Source: an uncultured Allomuricauda sp. (GTDB lineage: Bacteria > Bacteroidota > Bacteroidia > Flavobacteriales > Flavobacteriaceae). Taken from it: DNA of 64,000 bases. Shown one piece after another: positions 18,371 through 27,423 of the stretch; the first letter of the stretch is position 1; the number at the start of each line of letters is the position of its first letter. The notes beneath the pieces were generated by a model. It saw only the letters and a list, made by a program, of their open reading frames with translations. It was not told where the DNA came from and ran no database searches. Both the position numbers and the translations under genes were made by a program. Location: assembly GCF_947495325.1 (NCBI RefSeq), contig NZ_CANLYK010000004.1:1-64000 (forward strand), written 5' to 3'.

Positions 18371-19483
18371 TCAATTGGAATTTTCGTCTTCTTCAATAGC
18401 GTTCCAGACTTTGATTTTATCTTCCGCTTTTAGACCGGATTTCACCTCAACATAAATACCATCGCTAATGCCCAATTCTATATCTTTTCGCTCAAATTGT
18501 TGCTCGGAAGTTTCAATTTCCACATAGGGTTCCTTGGTTTCACTATCAAATTGAACCAATGCTTCCTTTAAGGCCAAAACACTATCTGCCCTTGCCAAAA
18601 TAATGGACGCATTTGCACTCAAGCCTGCTCTAATAAACGTGGTATCCTGTTTTTTCAATGTTCCTTTGATTTCAAACTGAATCGCTCCGTTTTCTTCTTT
18701 ACCTTTTGGGGCGATATAATCCAAAACAGCATCAAAAACCTGGTTTTCTATGGCTCCCACTGTGATTTCCAATGGTAAGTCCTCCTTTATTTTACCCACT
18801 TCAGATTCATCTACCTTACCTTCAAAAATCATTTTTTCCACATCTGCAATAGCGGCAATCGTTGTTCCTTCGTTAAAGTTGTTGCTTTCAATTACCTGAT
18901 TTCCCACCTCAACCGGCACTTCAAGGACCATGCCGCTCACCGTAGCCTTTATCAAGGTATTTGCCGCGTTTCCAAAACCACTTGTGGTTCCTGTTTTTAC
19001 AATATCATAACGTTTGTTTGCGGCCCCATAGGATTGCTTTGCCTGATCAAAGGTAACTTGCGCCCGATCTAGATCGGCCTGGGAAATAACTCCTTTATTA
19101 AACAAGGAAAGTTGTCTTTCATAGTTTCTTTTTTGGTCATCCAAATTTATTTTAGCCTCATCTATGGTATTTCGGGCATCGTTCAATGCATTCAGATTGG
19201 GAACTACTTTTATTTTTGCCAATAAATCTCCAGATTTTACATAATCCCCACCTTCCACATAAATCTCTTCAATAACTCCTGAAATATTCGGTTTGATCAA
19301 TACTTCCTCCAATGGCAATATACTTCCTGTAGCGACTGCTTTTTTGACAATATTCTGTTTAGAGGGTTTCTCGGTTTCATAAACTATTGGATCCTCAGAA
19401 TTTTTTTGATAGAGGTAATACATAGAGCCACCGAAAACTACTACGATGAGCAATAGGATGATAATGGTTACTGACTTTTTCAT
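18371..19483 (-). CDS. MacA-like periplasmic adaptor (HlyD/RND family), copy 1
   Basis: A 370-residue adaptor with an N-terminal anchor (about 5-25), split lipoyl domain (ATGSILPLEEVLIKPNISG), helical hairpin (about 95-160) and beta-barrel. It is paralogous to the adaptor at 13940-15052: equal length, shared NEGTTIA or NDGTTIA, SANASI and ERKDIELG segments. It sits 38 bp after a B-type permease and 96 bp before the ATPase. Two diverged adaptors suggest the two export complexes may take different substrates. Confidence 0.93.
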   Translation of the reverse strand: MKKSVTIIILLLIVVVFGGSMYYLYQKNSEDPIVYETEKPSKQNIVKKAVATGSILPLEEVLIKPNISGVIEEIYVEGGDYVKSGDLLAKIKVVPNLNALNDARNTIDEAKINLDDQKRNYERQLSLFNKGVISQADLDRAQVTFDQAKQSYGAANKRYDIVKTGTTSGFGNAANTLIKATVSGMVLEVPVEVGNQVIESNNFNEGTTIAAIADVEKMIFEGKVDESEVGKIKEDLPLEITVGAIENQVFDAVLDYIAPKGKEENGAIQFEIKGTLKKQDTTFIRAGLSANASIILARADSVLALKEALVQFDSETKEPYVEIETSEQQFERKDIELGISDGIYVEVKSGLKAEDKIKVWNAIEEDENSN

Positions 19484-19521
19484 TCTTCTTTATATAGTTT
19501 GATTTGATTGATGTTTTGTTT

Positions 19522-20781
19522 TTATTCGTTCCGCAATGCCTCTATAGGGCGCACCTTAATGGCACTATTTGCTGGAATAAATCCTGCCAACAGCCCTGAT
19601 ATTATTAAAATGACCAATGCCCCGCTCACAACCCCAACACTTACACTTGGGTTAATGAACATATCCACTGGGCCAACACTGTCCAAAAGGGAATTAATAC
19701 CATAAATTACCAAAGAGCCAAAAATAATGCCTGTCATTCCAGAAATTATGGTCAGGAAAATGGACTCCATCAATATTTGTAATTTAATGGACCAAGGTTG
19801 TTCTCCCAAGGCCCTTCGTATTCCAATTTCTTTGGTGCGTTCTTTCACCACAATAAGCATGATATTGCTCACTCCAATAATTCCAGAAAGCAGTACCATA
19901 ATTCCAACGATATAGGCTATGGCCTTAAGCCCAACAAACAAGCTCTCTACCCTATTGAACTGTTCATATAGGTCAAAGTAGCCAATGGCCCTATTATCCT
20001 CTGGGTGTATTTTATGGCGTTCCCGCATGACCCCTATTATATTCTCCTTAAGTTGCGAAATGGAACTGCCATCATGTGCCGTTATGGCCATCCAACCTAC
20101 ATCTTCCCCTCTATTAAAGGCCTGTGAAAATGACGTAAACGGAACAAATATTTCCTTTTGGGCCTCTTCTCCATCTCCATCATTATTATTTTTCTTGTAG
20201 GTGCCAATGACCATAAAATTGACCCCGCTAATCTTAATATAACTCCCCAAGACTTCCTCTCCCTTATCATAAAGTTCTGATTTTACACCTTGGCCAATTA
20301 CAGCAACTTTTCTTTTTTCATTAATATCGTTATGATTAAGAAATCTGCCTGAGGTCACTGTCATGGGATCCTGGTTGATGATTTCAGGATAATCTCCATA
20401 TACATTATAGGCTCCAACACGAATACCTCTGATTACATTACCTCCTCCTCGAAATCCACCCAATTGATTTCTTGGAGAGATAAATCTAAGATTGGGTACG
20501 TTGTCCTTAATAGCCTGAACATCGTTTACCTTAAACTCAAAACTTCTTCCTTTTGGCAATCCCTCATACGCTTTTGTAGTGCTTCGGGTCCACATGAACA
20601 TAGTGTTGGTGGCAATATCTCCAAAATCCTGTCGTATCCCGTTCTCAAATCCCTTTCCAGCAGCCAAGAGCACAATCAAAATAAATATACCCCAGCACAC
20701 ACCAAAAGCTGTTAGGATGGTACGCCCCACATTGCTGGTGAGCACCTCCAAAATTTCACGCCATCTGTCTGAGTTAAACAT
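19522..20781 (-). CDS. MacB-like ABC permease, type B, copy 1
   Basis: A 419-residue MacB_PCD/FtsX permease without a nucleotide-binding domain. It shares VYGDYPEI and the length with the B-type gene at 15092-16348, but the coupling segment reads ERTKEIGIRRALGEQPWSI. The periplasmic domain has a Gly-rich insert (GGFRGGGN) not seen in the other three permeases. It follows the A-type gene after 25 bp and precedes the adaptor by 38 bp. Confidence 0.92.
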   Translation of the reverse strand: MFNSDRWREILEVLTSNVGRTILTAFGVCWGIFILIVLLAAGKGFENGIRQDFGDIATNTMFMWTRSTTKAYEGLPKGRSFEFKVNDVQAIKDNVPNLRFISPRNQLGGFRGGGNVIRGIRVGAYNVYGDYPEIINQDPMTVTSGRFLNHNDINEKRKVAVIGQGVKSELYDKGEEVLGSYIKISGVNFMVIGTYKKNNNDGDGEEAQKEIFVPFTSFSQAFNRGEDVGWMAITAHDGSSISQLKENIIGVMRERHKIHPEDNRAIGYFDLYEQFNRVESLFVGLKAIAYIVGIMVLLSGIIGVSNIMLIVVKERTKEIGIRRALGEQPWSIKLQILMESIFLTIISGMTGIIFGSLVIYGINSLLDSVGPVDMFINPSVSVGVVSGALVILIISGLLAGFIPANSAIKVRPIEALRNE

Positions 20782-20806
20782 ACTTATTTATATTATGAAT
20801 GAGTCC

Positions 20807-22051
20807 TTATTCATCTCTCAATGACTCTATCACTTGTACCTTTGCCGCCCTCCATGCGGGAACAAACCCCGCAAGCGTTCCTGCAAATATTAGGACCAAC
20901 ACTGTTGAAAATGCCACATTAAAATTGACGGAGGGATTCATCACATATTCAATTTGAACATGGGGACCCACAATTTCCAACAAAGCCATGCTAAAAATCA
21001 ATCCCGTAAAACCAGAAATAGCGGTCACAAAAATGGATTCGTGCAAAATCATTCCCACAATGGACCAAGGTTTGGCACCCAGTGCTTTGCGAATACCAAT
21101 TTCCCTCGTCCGCTCCTTTACAACGATCAACATTATATTACTTACACCCACAACACCTGCAATAATGGTACAGATACCCACAAACCAGAAAAACAACTTC
21201 ATGCTTCCGGTAATGCCATAATAACGCTTTGCTTCTTCCATGGCACTCCAAACCCTAACACCAGATTCATCATCAGGCGCTACCATATGTTCCTCTTTTA
21301 AAAATTCCCTTAGATTATCCTTAAAACTAACCGCTTGTGCTACAGCTTCCTCAAAATTTTCTACAGGAGGTAACGTGTAGGAGAGGGTATTCAATTTATC
21401 ATCTCCACTGAACACCCTTTGGGCCGTGGTTATAGGAATGTAGATGCGTTCTTCTTCACGGTCATTTTGTTCTTTGAACACTCCAATTACAGTAAATCGT
21501 ATGCCGGAAATATCAATAAGCTCACCTATTGGAGATTCTACCTTATTAAAAACATCGTTTTTGATTTTTTTACCAATGACGGCCACCTTGCCCAACGAGA
21601 TTTCATCTTTATAATTGATAAAACGACCTTCAACAGTTCCAAAACCTTCAATAAATTGAAATTCTGAGGATACGCCTTGTATGCTATAGACCAATGCTTC
21701 ATTTCCATAGTTGATATCAACATTACGAACAAAGACTCTGGGAGATTCATATTCAATATCTTCCTTGAACAACCGCCCAGCGGTTTCAAAATCATTGTTC
21801 TTAAACCGAATTCTTCTTCCTGGGTTGAGTCCTTTATATGCCTTTGATGTTGCTTCTGGCCATGCCCAAATACTGGTAGTTGCATCTTGTTTGAATTCAT
21901 GCTCAATACCATTTTGCATACCTTGACCAAAACCCAGTAAAATTACAAGGATGAAAATACCGGAAGCCACGGAAAGCCCGGTTAAAAAAGTACGTAATTT
22001 GTTCTTCCGTATGGTGTCAAATATTTCTTGCCACCTTTCAATGTCGAACAT
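20807..22051 (-). CDS. MacB-like ABC permease, type A, copy 1
   Basis: A 414-residue permease with the same four-helix and MacB_PCD plan. The open frame extends to 22105, but I choose the ATG at 22049-22051 because it gives MFDIERWQEIFDTIRKNKLR, which aligns with the start of the A-type paralogue at 17580. It is the first gene of the efflux run; the 113 bp before it separate it from the oxidase-assembly genes and may hold a promoter, but I found no clear box. Confidence 0.91.
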   Translation of the reverse strand: MFDIERWQEIFDTIRKNKLRTFLTGLSVASGIFILVILLGFGQGMQNGIEHEFKQDATTSIWAWPEATSKAYKGLNPGRRIRFKNNDFETAGRLFKEDIEYESPRVFVRNVDINYGNEALVYSIQGVSSEFQFIEGFGTVEGRFINYKDEISLGKVAVIGKKIKNDVFNKVESPIGELIDISGIRFTVIGVFKEQNDREEERIYIPITTAQRVFSGDDKLNTLSYTLPPVENFEEAVAQAVSFKDNLREFLKEEHMVAPDDESGVRVWSAMEEAKRYYGITGSMKLFFWFVGICTIIAGVVGVSNIMLIVVKERTREIGIRKALGAKPWSIVGMILHESIFVTAISGFTGLIFSMALLEIVGPHVQIEYVMNPSVNFNVAFSTVLVLIFAGTLAGFVPAWRAAKVQVIESLRDE

Positions 22052-22164
22052 AGTGGTTGGTGTTTGATGATTGATGAAATACGCGAGCGTACTTCTATAT
22101 GACATAATCTACATCATATTGTTACACCTTGACGTTAAAAAAAATGTTAAATTTTTAAACTCCT

Positions 22165-22377
22165 TTAGTTTCGCATCTTTTTGTAGACAAAAAAGAACAG
22201 TCCAGCCACCAAAATATAGGGTATAGCCATTAGATAGACAATCCCATTGTTAATTCCTTCAGCAGTTTTCCCACTGGCATCACTTTCCACAACGGCCCTG
22301 CACATGGCACACTGTGCCTCTACCATTTCGGGAAGCACAAAAAACAATAGCAGCAATATGGAAAATCTAAACTTCAT
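22165..22377 (-). CDS. Small membrane protein with CxxC, near oxidase assembly genes
   Basis: Seventy residues: a signal peptide or helix at 1-21 ending in VEAQ, a CAMCRAVVES motif (two cysteines spaced as CxxC), a Gly-rich link and a second helix (about 44-65) with a basic tail. The topology puts the CxxC in the periplasm. No family name is known to me. Its place directly behind DUF420 and Sco suggests a part in copper or thiol handling for cytochrome oxidase; this is inference from context. Confidence 0.75.
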   Translation of the reverse strand: MKFRFSILLLLFFVLPEMVEAQCAMCRAVVESDASGKTAEGINNGIVYLMAIPYILVAGLFFFVYKKMRN

Positions 22378-22388
22378 TTAGTGTATTA

Positions 22389-22919
22389 CTATTGATAGTA
22401 GGGTGAAATCATAAGATAAACAACGACACCAGTAACGGCAACATACAACCAGATGGGGAATGTGTATTTGGCCCATTTCCTATGTGCTGCAAAATCGTTC
22501 AAATAGGCTTTTGCATACGTTCTAAGCACCAATGGAATAACCGCTATGGAAAGTACAATATGGGATATCAATATAAAATAATACAAGTATTTGATAGCAC
22601 CCTCACCTCCATATGCGGTACTCTTCGAAGTCATGTGATAGGCCACGTACATAACAAGAAACAATAAGGAAAGTACAATACAAGTGGTCATTAGGTTTTG
22701 GTGAACGCCTCTTTTCCCATTCTTTATGGCAATGACAGCAGCAACCAATAAAACTGCCGTGATTCCATTTATTGAAGCATAGATTGGGGGCAAAAACGAC
22801 AAAGGTTTTGCATTTGGAATTTTATAGCCAAATAGCAATGCAACCACAACAGGAATTGCTATGGATACAACTGTAATCCATTTATTAAAATTCTTTTCTC
22901 TTACTAAAGTTTCTTTCAT
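22389..22919 (-). CDS. DUF420 family membrane protein (CtaM-like)
   Basis: A 176-residue protein with five predicted membrane helices and conserved histidines within the helices (YHMTSK, ISHIVLS, AAHRKWAKYTFPIW). DUF420 proteins, named CtaM in staphylococci, are needed for activity of heme-copper oxidases, probably in assembly. The start codon overlaps the Sco stop by four bases, so the two are translationally coupled. Confidence 0.9.
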   Translation of the reverse strand: MKETLVREKNFNKWITVVSIAIPVVVALLFGYKIPNAKPLSFLPPIYASINGITAVLLVAAVIAIKNGKRGVHQNLMTTCIVLSLLFLVMYVAYHMTSKSTAYGGEGAIKYLYYFILISHIVLSIAVIPLVLRTYAKAYLNDFAAHRKWAKYTFPIWLYVAVTGVVVYLMISPYYQ

Positions 22920-23665
22920 CGTTCTTCCAATAATAACTTCTTAATATCTTCCTTGAGCATGGTAATCTGTTGGGGTTCCCCTTCTTTGCTCACGCCTTGT
23001 TTTTCGGTAATGGTTCCACGATAATAAATCAATGGGTTACCGTTTTCATCGTATCTAGAGCGAATAAATCCCTGTTTATCCACTAATGCAAACATTCCCG
23101 AATGCTCAAAACCTCCGGGAGCATCATCAACTTCATTGGCAACAATATAAAACCCTTCTTGGGCCAACTTATAGATTTCATCCTGATCTCCGGTCATTAG
23201 GTGCCAATCCTTGTCCGTAATGCCGTATTTTTTAGCATACTTTTTTAGTATCGTAGGTGTATCATATCTTGGGTTGATGGTAAAGGAGGCCACCCCAAAA
23301 TCTTCAAATTCGTCAAATGTGTCCTGAAGCTCTACCAAATTCTGGGTCATGATGGGACAAATAGTGGGACAGGTAGTAAAGAAAAATTCAACCACATAGA
23401 CTTTTCCCAAGTAGTCTTTATCAGAAACCAATACACTATCCTGATCTAAAAATGAAAAAGGTGGGACACGTCTTTTCTTTCCGTTGGTCAAAATAAAGCC
23501 TAAATCACTTTGTATTGACCCAATGCTCATTCGGTCTTTCTCAACTATGGTTCCGCCCTTAAGTTTTTTGGTAATCTCATAAACGGCAAAGATTCCGAAA
23601 ACCAGAATAATTGTAGATACCCAAACATAGGTATACTTTCTCTTGTTAGTTGCTCCTGTTGGCAT
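22916..23665 (-). CDS. SCO1/SenC family copper chaperone
   Basis: Delivers copper to, or reduces the thiols of, the CuA site of cytochrome oxidase subunit II in the periplasm. The 249-residue protein has an N-terminal membrane anchor (about 10-30), a thioredoxin-like fold with FFTTCPTICPIM (Cys99, Cys103) and the metal-binding histidine in GFEHSG (His188). The start codon lies 20 bases inside the upstream gene. It is the active member of a pair; the neighbour upstream lacks the cysteines. Confidence 0.95.
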   Translation of the reverse strand: MPTGATNKRKYTYVWVSTIILVFGIFAVYEITKKLKGGTIVEKDRMSIGSIQSDLGFILTNGKKRRVPPFSFLDQDSVLVSDKDYLGKVYVVEFFFTTCPTICPIMTQNLVELQDTFDEFEDFGVASFTINPRYDTPTILKKYAKKYGITDKDWHLMTGDQDEIYKLAQEGFYIVANEVDDAPGGFEHSGMFALVDKQGFIRSRYDENGNPLIYYRGTITEKQGVSKEGEPQQITMLKEDIKKLLLEER

Positions 23666-24278
23666 TGTTTTTCTTTAGGGCGAGACGGTATTCCGCCAAA
23701 ATTATCTTGACATCGTCTTCCATTTTATTGTTGAGTTCAGCAACCGAGCTTGTATTAAACCCGTATTTAACCCCCTCATCCTCGTCATCGTTCCTACCTC
23801 TAAGGTTACGGTCTTTATCTATAATGAATACATAGGGAGTGCTTAGGTTTTTATCCAAATCAACGTTTACATCCAAAGCTTCAAAGAAGGATGCTATTTC
23901 TGCATCTGAGGCAAAGGCAAAGTTCCATTTTTCCACATCGGATAGCGTTCCCAGTTCTTTCTTTAGGGACTGAACTTCGGCCTCACTACCTTTGGAAACC
24001 AATATGACCATCTGAAAGTCTTTAAACTTACTAAACCGTTTGTAAATTTTCTGGTTGAGGTTAAAGGCGTTTCCCTTTCTTCCCTTTACGTCATTCCCAA
24101 TAAACCCTAAAATCGTAATCTTATCATCAAGGGTGACCTTAGTATCAATTGCTTCTAAACTGGGGATATTTTCTGTGAGAATGGGCAGCTTTCCAAAATT
24201 ATTGACTCCTGATGCAAAGAATAAGTAAGCCACTAGTGGAAAAATGAACAGAACGACTAAAACAAAGGCTTTTTTCAT
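23646..24278 (-). CDS. Thioredoxin-like/Sco-like membrane-anchored protein without catalytic cysteines
   Basis: A 210-residue protein. One N-terminal helix (about 3-23) is followed by a fold with the beta-alpha order of thioredoxin-like proteins, including KITILGFIG and TPYVFIIDKDRNLRGR, which resembles the Sco/peroxiredoxin C-terminal half. No CxxC or CxxxC is present. The frame opens as far as 24407, but that part crosses an intrinsic terminator, so I take the ATG at 24276-24278. It overlaps the Sco gene by 20 bases. I infer a structural or assembly role beside Sco. Confidence 0.75.
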   Translation of the reverse strand: MKKAFVLVVLFIFPLVAYLFFASGVNNFGKLPILTENIPSLEAIDTKVTLDDKITILGFIGNDVKGRKGNAFNLNQKIYKRFSKFKDFQMVILVSKGSEAEVQSLKKELGTLSDVEKWNFAFASDAEIASFFEALDVNVDLDKNLSTPYVFIIDKDRNLRGRNDDEDEGVKYGFNTSSVAELNNKMEDDVKIILAEYRLALKKNNANRSN

Positions 24279-24300
24279 TGTATTCTTACTGGTACAAAAA

Positions 24301-24332
24301 TAAAAAAGACGGTTTGAAAAACCGCCTTTTAT
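24301..24332. terminator. Intrinsic terminator after oxidase subunit IV
   Basis: CGGTTT and AAACCG pair across a short loop (about 24311-24325), with A and T runs on the two sides. It lies 17 bases beyond the subunit IV stop on the minus strand and separates the oxidase genes from the Sco/DUF420 genes. Confidence 0.75.
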
Positions 24333-24348
24333 CACTGTTAATACTTTC

Positions 24349-24732
24349 TTAGAAGTTCCAGGCCAGAAACCCTTCCTTAAATACATTATAAATGTAATCC
24401 GCTTCAAAAAGCAGAATGAAAATCAAATAACAAACTAAAAATATTGGTGTCCAAACAATTGCTCTTCGCAAAGAACTCTTTTCATCGCGCAAGTGCATAA
24501 AGTCCCATGCAATGTAATAGGCTTTCACCAAGGTTAGGATGATAAAAATCCAGTTAAGCAACTTCATCCCCAAAAAGTAGTTTTTAGTAAATAATTCTGG
24601 TTTTGTAATACCTAGAGCTACTTCTACCGCTGTTACTATAGTTAGAAAAATAAGTACACCCCAAATTTTTTGGATGTTGGACTTGAATTTTACAAGTCCT
24701 CTAAAAATTTCCAGTTTATGCTCGTGTGCCAT
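24349..24732 (-). CDS. Cytochrome c oxidase subunit IV family protein
   Basis: A 127-residue inner-membrane protein with three predicted helices (about 25-43, 56-78, 92-112) and conserved polar residues (AYYIAWDFMHLRDE) between them, as in the small subunit IV of bacterial heme-copper oxidases. It follows the subunit III gene by 50 bp and ends at a terminator. The function is accessory stability of the oxidase. Confidence 0.9.
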   Translation of the reverse strand: MAHEHKLEIFRGLVKFKSNIQKIWGVLIFLTIVTAVEVALGITKPELFTKNYFLGMKLLNWIFIILTLVKAYYIAWDFMHLRDEKSSLRRAIVWTPIFLVCYLIFILLFEADYIYNVFKEGFLAWNF

Positions 24733-24782
24733 ATATTTATTTTGAAAGGTTCCTGCCTTAACAGGAATGACATATTATTTTT

Positions 24783-25757
24783 TTATACCAAATAGAAGAA
24801 TGTGAATACAAATACCCAAACTAAATCTACAAAGTGCCAGTATAGACCAACCTTCTCTACCATTTCATAGTGCCCTCTTTTTTCATAAGTGCCTAAAATC
24901 ACATTAAAAAATATAATGATGTTTATCAACACTCCTGAAAAAACGTGGAATCCGTGAAATCCTGTAATAAAGAAGAAAAAATCTGCAAAAAGTCTACTTC
25001 CGTATTCGTTGTGAATAAGGTTAGCACCTTCAACAACTTGGGTAGCATTCTTAAGTTTAGCCAATGATTCTTGTCGATTCAACAATGTTTTCTCGCCTTC
25101 TTCATTTATGGTCTCGGTACGAATCAAAATATTCGGGTTCGCCTTAAATCCTTCAATCACTTCATTCAATGAAAACGAAGTTGTATATCCGTCTTTTTGA
25201 TACCAGACCCCTGCACTGCTTTCATGAACTATCCTATCCTCAGGCAAATCCTTGGAGAAATCCCTTAAGGCAGCACGCTCACCGGTATCAGCATTTACAA
25301 ACTGAAGTATTCTACCACCCTTGGTTTCCAAAGCTCCGTAATCCCCTTTTATAAAAGTTGCCCATTCCCAAGCCTGTGAACCAACGAATATGGCACCTCC
25401 AATTATGGTTAGGAACATATAAAAGACTACCTTTTTTTGCATCATCTTATGACCTGCATCCACAGCGAGTACCATGGTCACAGAAGACATGATCAGAATA
25501 AACGTCATAAAGGCCACATAATACATTGGATAATTGCCGTGGAAAAAGGGAACGTGGGTAAAAACCTCATCGGCAATAGGCCAAGTTTCTATAAACTTGA
25601 ACCTGGAAAAGCCATAAGACACCAAGAAGCCAGAAAAGGTCAAGGCATCCGAGACAATAAAAAACCACATCATCATTTTTCCATAACTTGCGTTCAGTGG
25701 TTGATTTCCACCTCCCCAAACGCTGTCTTCTGAACCGGTTGTTACCGTTGTATCCAT
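24783..25757 (-). CDS. Cytochrome c oxidase subunit III, long form with insertion
   Basis: A 324-residue membrane protein. Helices carry the subunit III marks (SDALTFSGF, SQAWEW, TGFHGFHVF, YWHFVDLVWVFVF). Between SQAWEW and FADFFFFITGFHG there is an extra hydrophilic stretch of about 120 residues (about 140-255) absent from typical 200-residue subunit III proteins. The neighbouring gene 25850-26431 is the short form. The helices fit a functional protein; the insert would face an aqueous side. Confidence 0.93.
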   Translation of the reverse strand: MDTTVTTGSEDSVWGGGNQPLNASYGKMMMWFFIVSDALTFSGFLVSYGFSRFKFIETWPIADEVFTHVPFFHGNYPMYYVAFMTFILIMSSVTMVLAVDAGHKMMQKKVVFYMFLTIIGGAIFVGSQAWEWATFIKGDYGALETKGGRILQFVNADTGERAALRDFSKDLPEDRIVHESSAGVWYQKDGYTTSFSLNEVIEGFKANPNILIRTETINEEGEKTLLNRQESLAKLKNATQVVEGANLIHNEYGSRLFADFFFFITGFHGFHVFSGVLINIIIFFNVILGTYEKRGHYEMVEKVGLYWHFVDLVWVFVFTFFYLV

Positions 25758-25849
25758 AAAAAAGGTCGTTTTAATAAAACTTTAGCAAAAATACATCTTT
25801 TGGTGTATTTCAAAAGCGATTCATAAAGGAAAACTTCATCCATATGAAT

Positions 25850-26431
25850 TTATTTCACGAAATACATGAACAGTATTAAATACACCCATAAAAAATCCAA
25901 AAAATGCCAAAACGTGGCTCCCAATTCCAATCCGAGCATATTGTACGGCATATATTTGCCCCTTAGTTGCTGAACCAGAACCACTAACAAGGAAATTAAG
26001 CCAGCTACAACATGCACTATATGTACTGCAGCGATTAAAAATACATAGGACATTTTTATACTGCTTGTCGGTCCTGTAAAGTAATATCCGTTTTCCAACA
26101 TTTGTGAAAATCCAGAAAACTGAATTACAATAAATGTAATGCCCAAGGCCAATGTAACCAACAAAAAGAGGGTTCCTTGCTTTTGATCATTCTTTTTAAC
26201 CGCCTGTTTTGCCAAAAGGTACGTCAAACTACTCAGCAAAATTATAGCGGTGCTTATGAAAAAAGCCTGTGGTAAATCCAAATCGCTAATCCAGTCTTCT
26301 CGATTTCTACTTACAATATAAGCACTGGTCCATCCTGCAAAACCCATAATAAGGCTGGCAATGCCAAACCATAGCATCATCTTTTTGGCTCGACTGTTTT
26401 TCTCCTGTGCTGTTCCCTCGGTTAAATCCAT
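25850..26431 (-). CDS. Cytochrome c oxidase subunit III, short form
   Basis: A 193-residue membrane protein with five predicted helices and the subunit III marks VHIVHVVAG and FWHFLDFLWVYL. This is the usual length for caa3/aa3-type subunit III lacking the first two helices. It precedes the long-form subunit III gene by 92 bp and follows the heme O synthase gene by three bp. Flavobacterial oxidase clusters commonly hold both forms. Confidence 0.93.
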   Translation of the reverse strand: MDLTEGTAQEKNSRAKKMMLWFGIASLIMGFAGWTSAYIVSRNREDWISDLDLPQAFFISTAIILLSSLTYLLAKQAVKKNDQKQGTLFLLVTLALGITFIVIQFSGFSQMLENGYYFTGPTSSIKMSYVFLIAAVHIVHVVAGLISLLVVLVQQLRGKYMPYNMLGLELGATFWHFLDFLWVYLILFMYFVK

Positions 26432-26434
26432 TTG

Positions 26435-27343
26435 CTAACTAATAAACTTATCTATTACGTAAATAATCTGAATCAATGAAATATAGGTGACACTGGCCAG
26501 CATTAATCTTCTTGCAGCCACATTATCCCGTTTTTCATATAACTTGAACGCAAAAATGAGCATTACCAAACCCGAAATGAGTACGAGTACTGCCGCGGGA
26601 ATGGATAAATGCAATCGACCCGTAAAACCAAATGCAGGCATTATGGAGATTACGATCATCCAAATGGTGTACAATATAATTTGAAGTGCTGTACCTGTAT
26701 CTTTTTTTCCTGTGGGCAACATTTTAAAGCCACCTCTTTTATAATCTTCATCCAACATCCAACCCAGGGCCCAAAAATGCGGGAATTGCCAAAAAAACTG
26801 AATCATAAAAAGAGTTCCTGGCTCTATTCCAAAATCATCCGTAGCCGCAACCCATCCCAACATAAAAGGGATTGCCCCCGGAAAGGCACCTACAAAAACG
26901 GAAAGTGGTGTCTTTGTTTTTAATGGGGTATACACACTGGTGTACAAAAAAATAGAAATTGCCCCGAACATCGCCGTTTTTGGGCTTAAAACATACAACG
27001 CCACCACGCCAAGAATGGTCAATAGTATGGCAACTGCCATGGCTGTATTCACCGACATACGTCCCGAAGGAATTGGTCGGTTTTTGGTGCGGTTCATTAA
27101 GGCATCCAAGTCTTTTTCAATAACCTGATTGTATGCATTGGAAGCGCCAACCATAGAATACCCGCCAAAGGCAAGCAATAGTACAGAGACCAAATCCAAT
27201 TGATATGCTCCCAAAAAATATCCCGCAATGGATGAAAATACCACACTTACAGCCAGTCTGGCTTTGGTGATTTCCTTAAAATCAGTAAATAGCAAGGACC
27301 AGGATGTAGTTTTTACGGAACCTACGGCAGATTTCATCCACAT
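26435..27343 (-). CDS. cyoE: Protoheme IX farnesyltransferase (heme O synthase)
   Basis: Adds a farnesyl group to heme b to give heme o, the precursor of heme a for the oxidase. The 302-residue integral membrane prenyltransferase has the first Asp-rich site in NQVIEKDLDALMNRTKNRPIP and the second in GWMLDEDYKRGGFKM, with about nine helices. It is the first gene of the oxidase run; upstream begins a repeat-rich intergenic region. Confidence 0.96.
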   Translation of the reverse strand: MWMKSAVGSVKTTSWSLLFTDFKEITKARLAVSVVFSSIAGYFLGAYQLDLVSVLLLAFGGYSMVGASNAYNQVIEKDLDALMNRTKNRPIPSGRMSVNTAMAVAILLTILGVVALYVLSPKTAMFGAISIFLYTSVYTPLKTKTPLSVFVGAFPGAIPFMLGWVAATDDFGIEPGTLFMIQFFWQFPHFWALGWMLDEDYKRGGFKMLPTGKKDTGTALQIILYTIWMIVISIMPAFGFTGRLHLSIPAAVLVLISGLVMLIFAFKLYEKRDNVAARRLMLASVTYISLIQIIYVIDKFIS

Positions 27344-27423
27344 TTGTATTGACGGGCAAAGATACTCCCAGAAATATTGTTTTCCAACCGGTTGGCATGG
27401 TTTCTATAAATGTTAGTGTTGAT

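Noticed and set aside
22052..22105. Upstream start of the first permease gene
   Set aside because: The four paralogues align from the MF start at 22051; the extra 18 residues have no counterpart.
24279..24407. Upstream start of the Sco-like gene
   Set aside because: The extension covers the terminator hairpin and the end of the subunit IV gene; the ATG at 24278 gives a clear membrane anchor.
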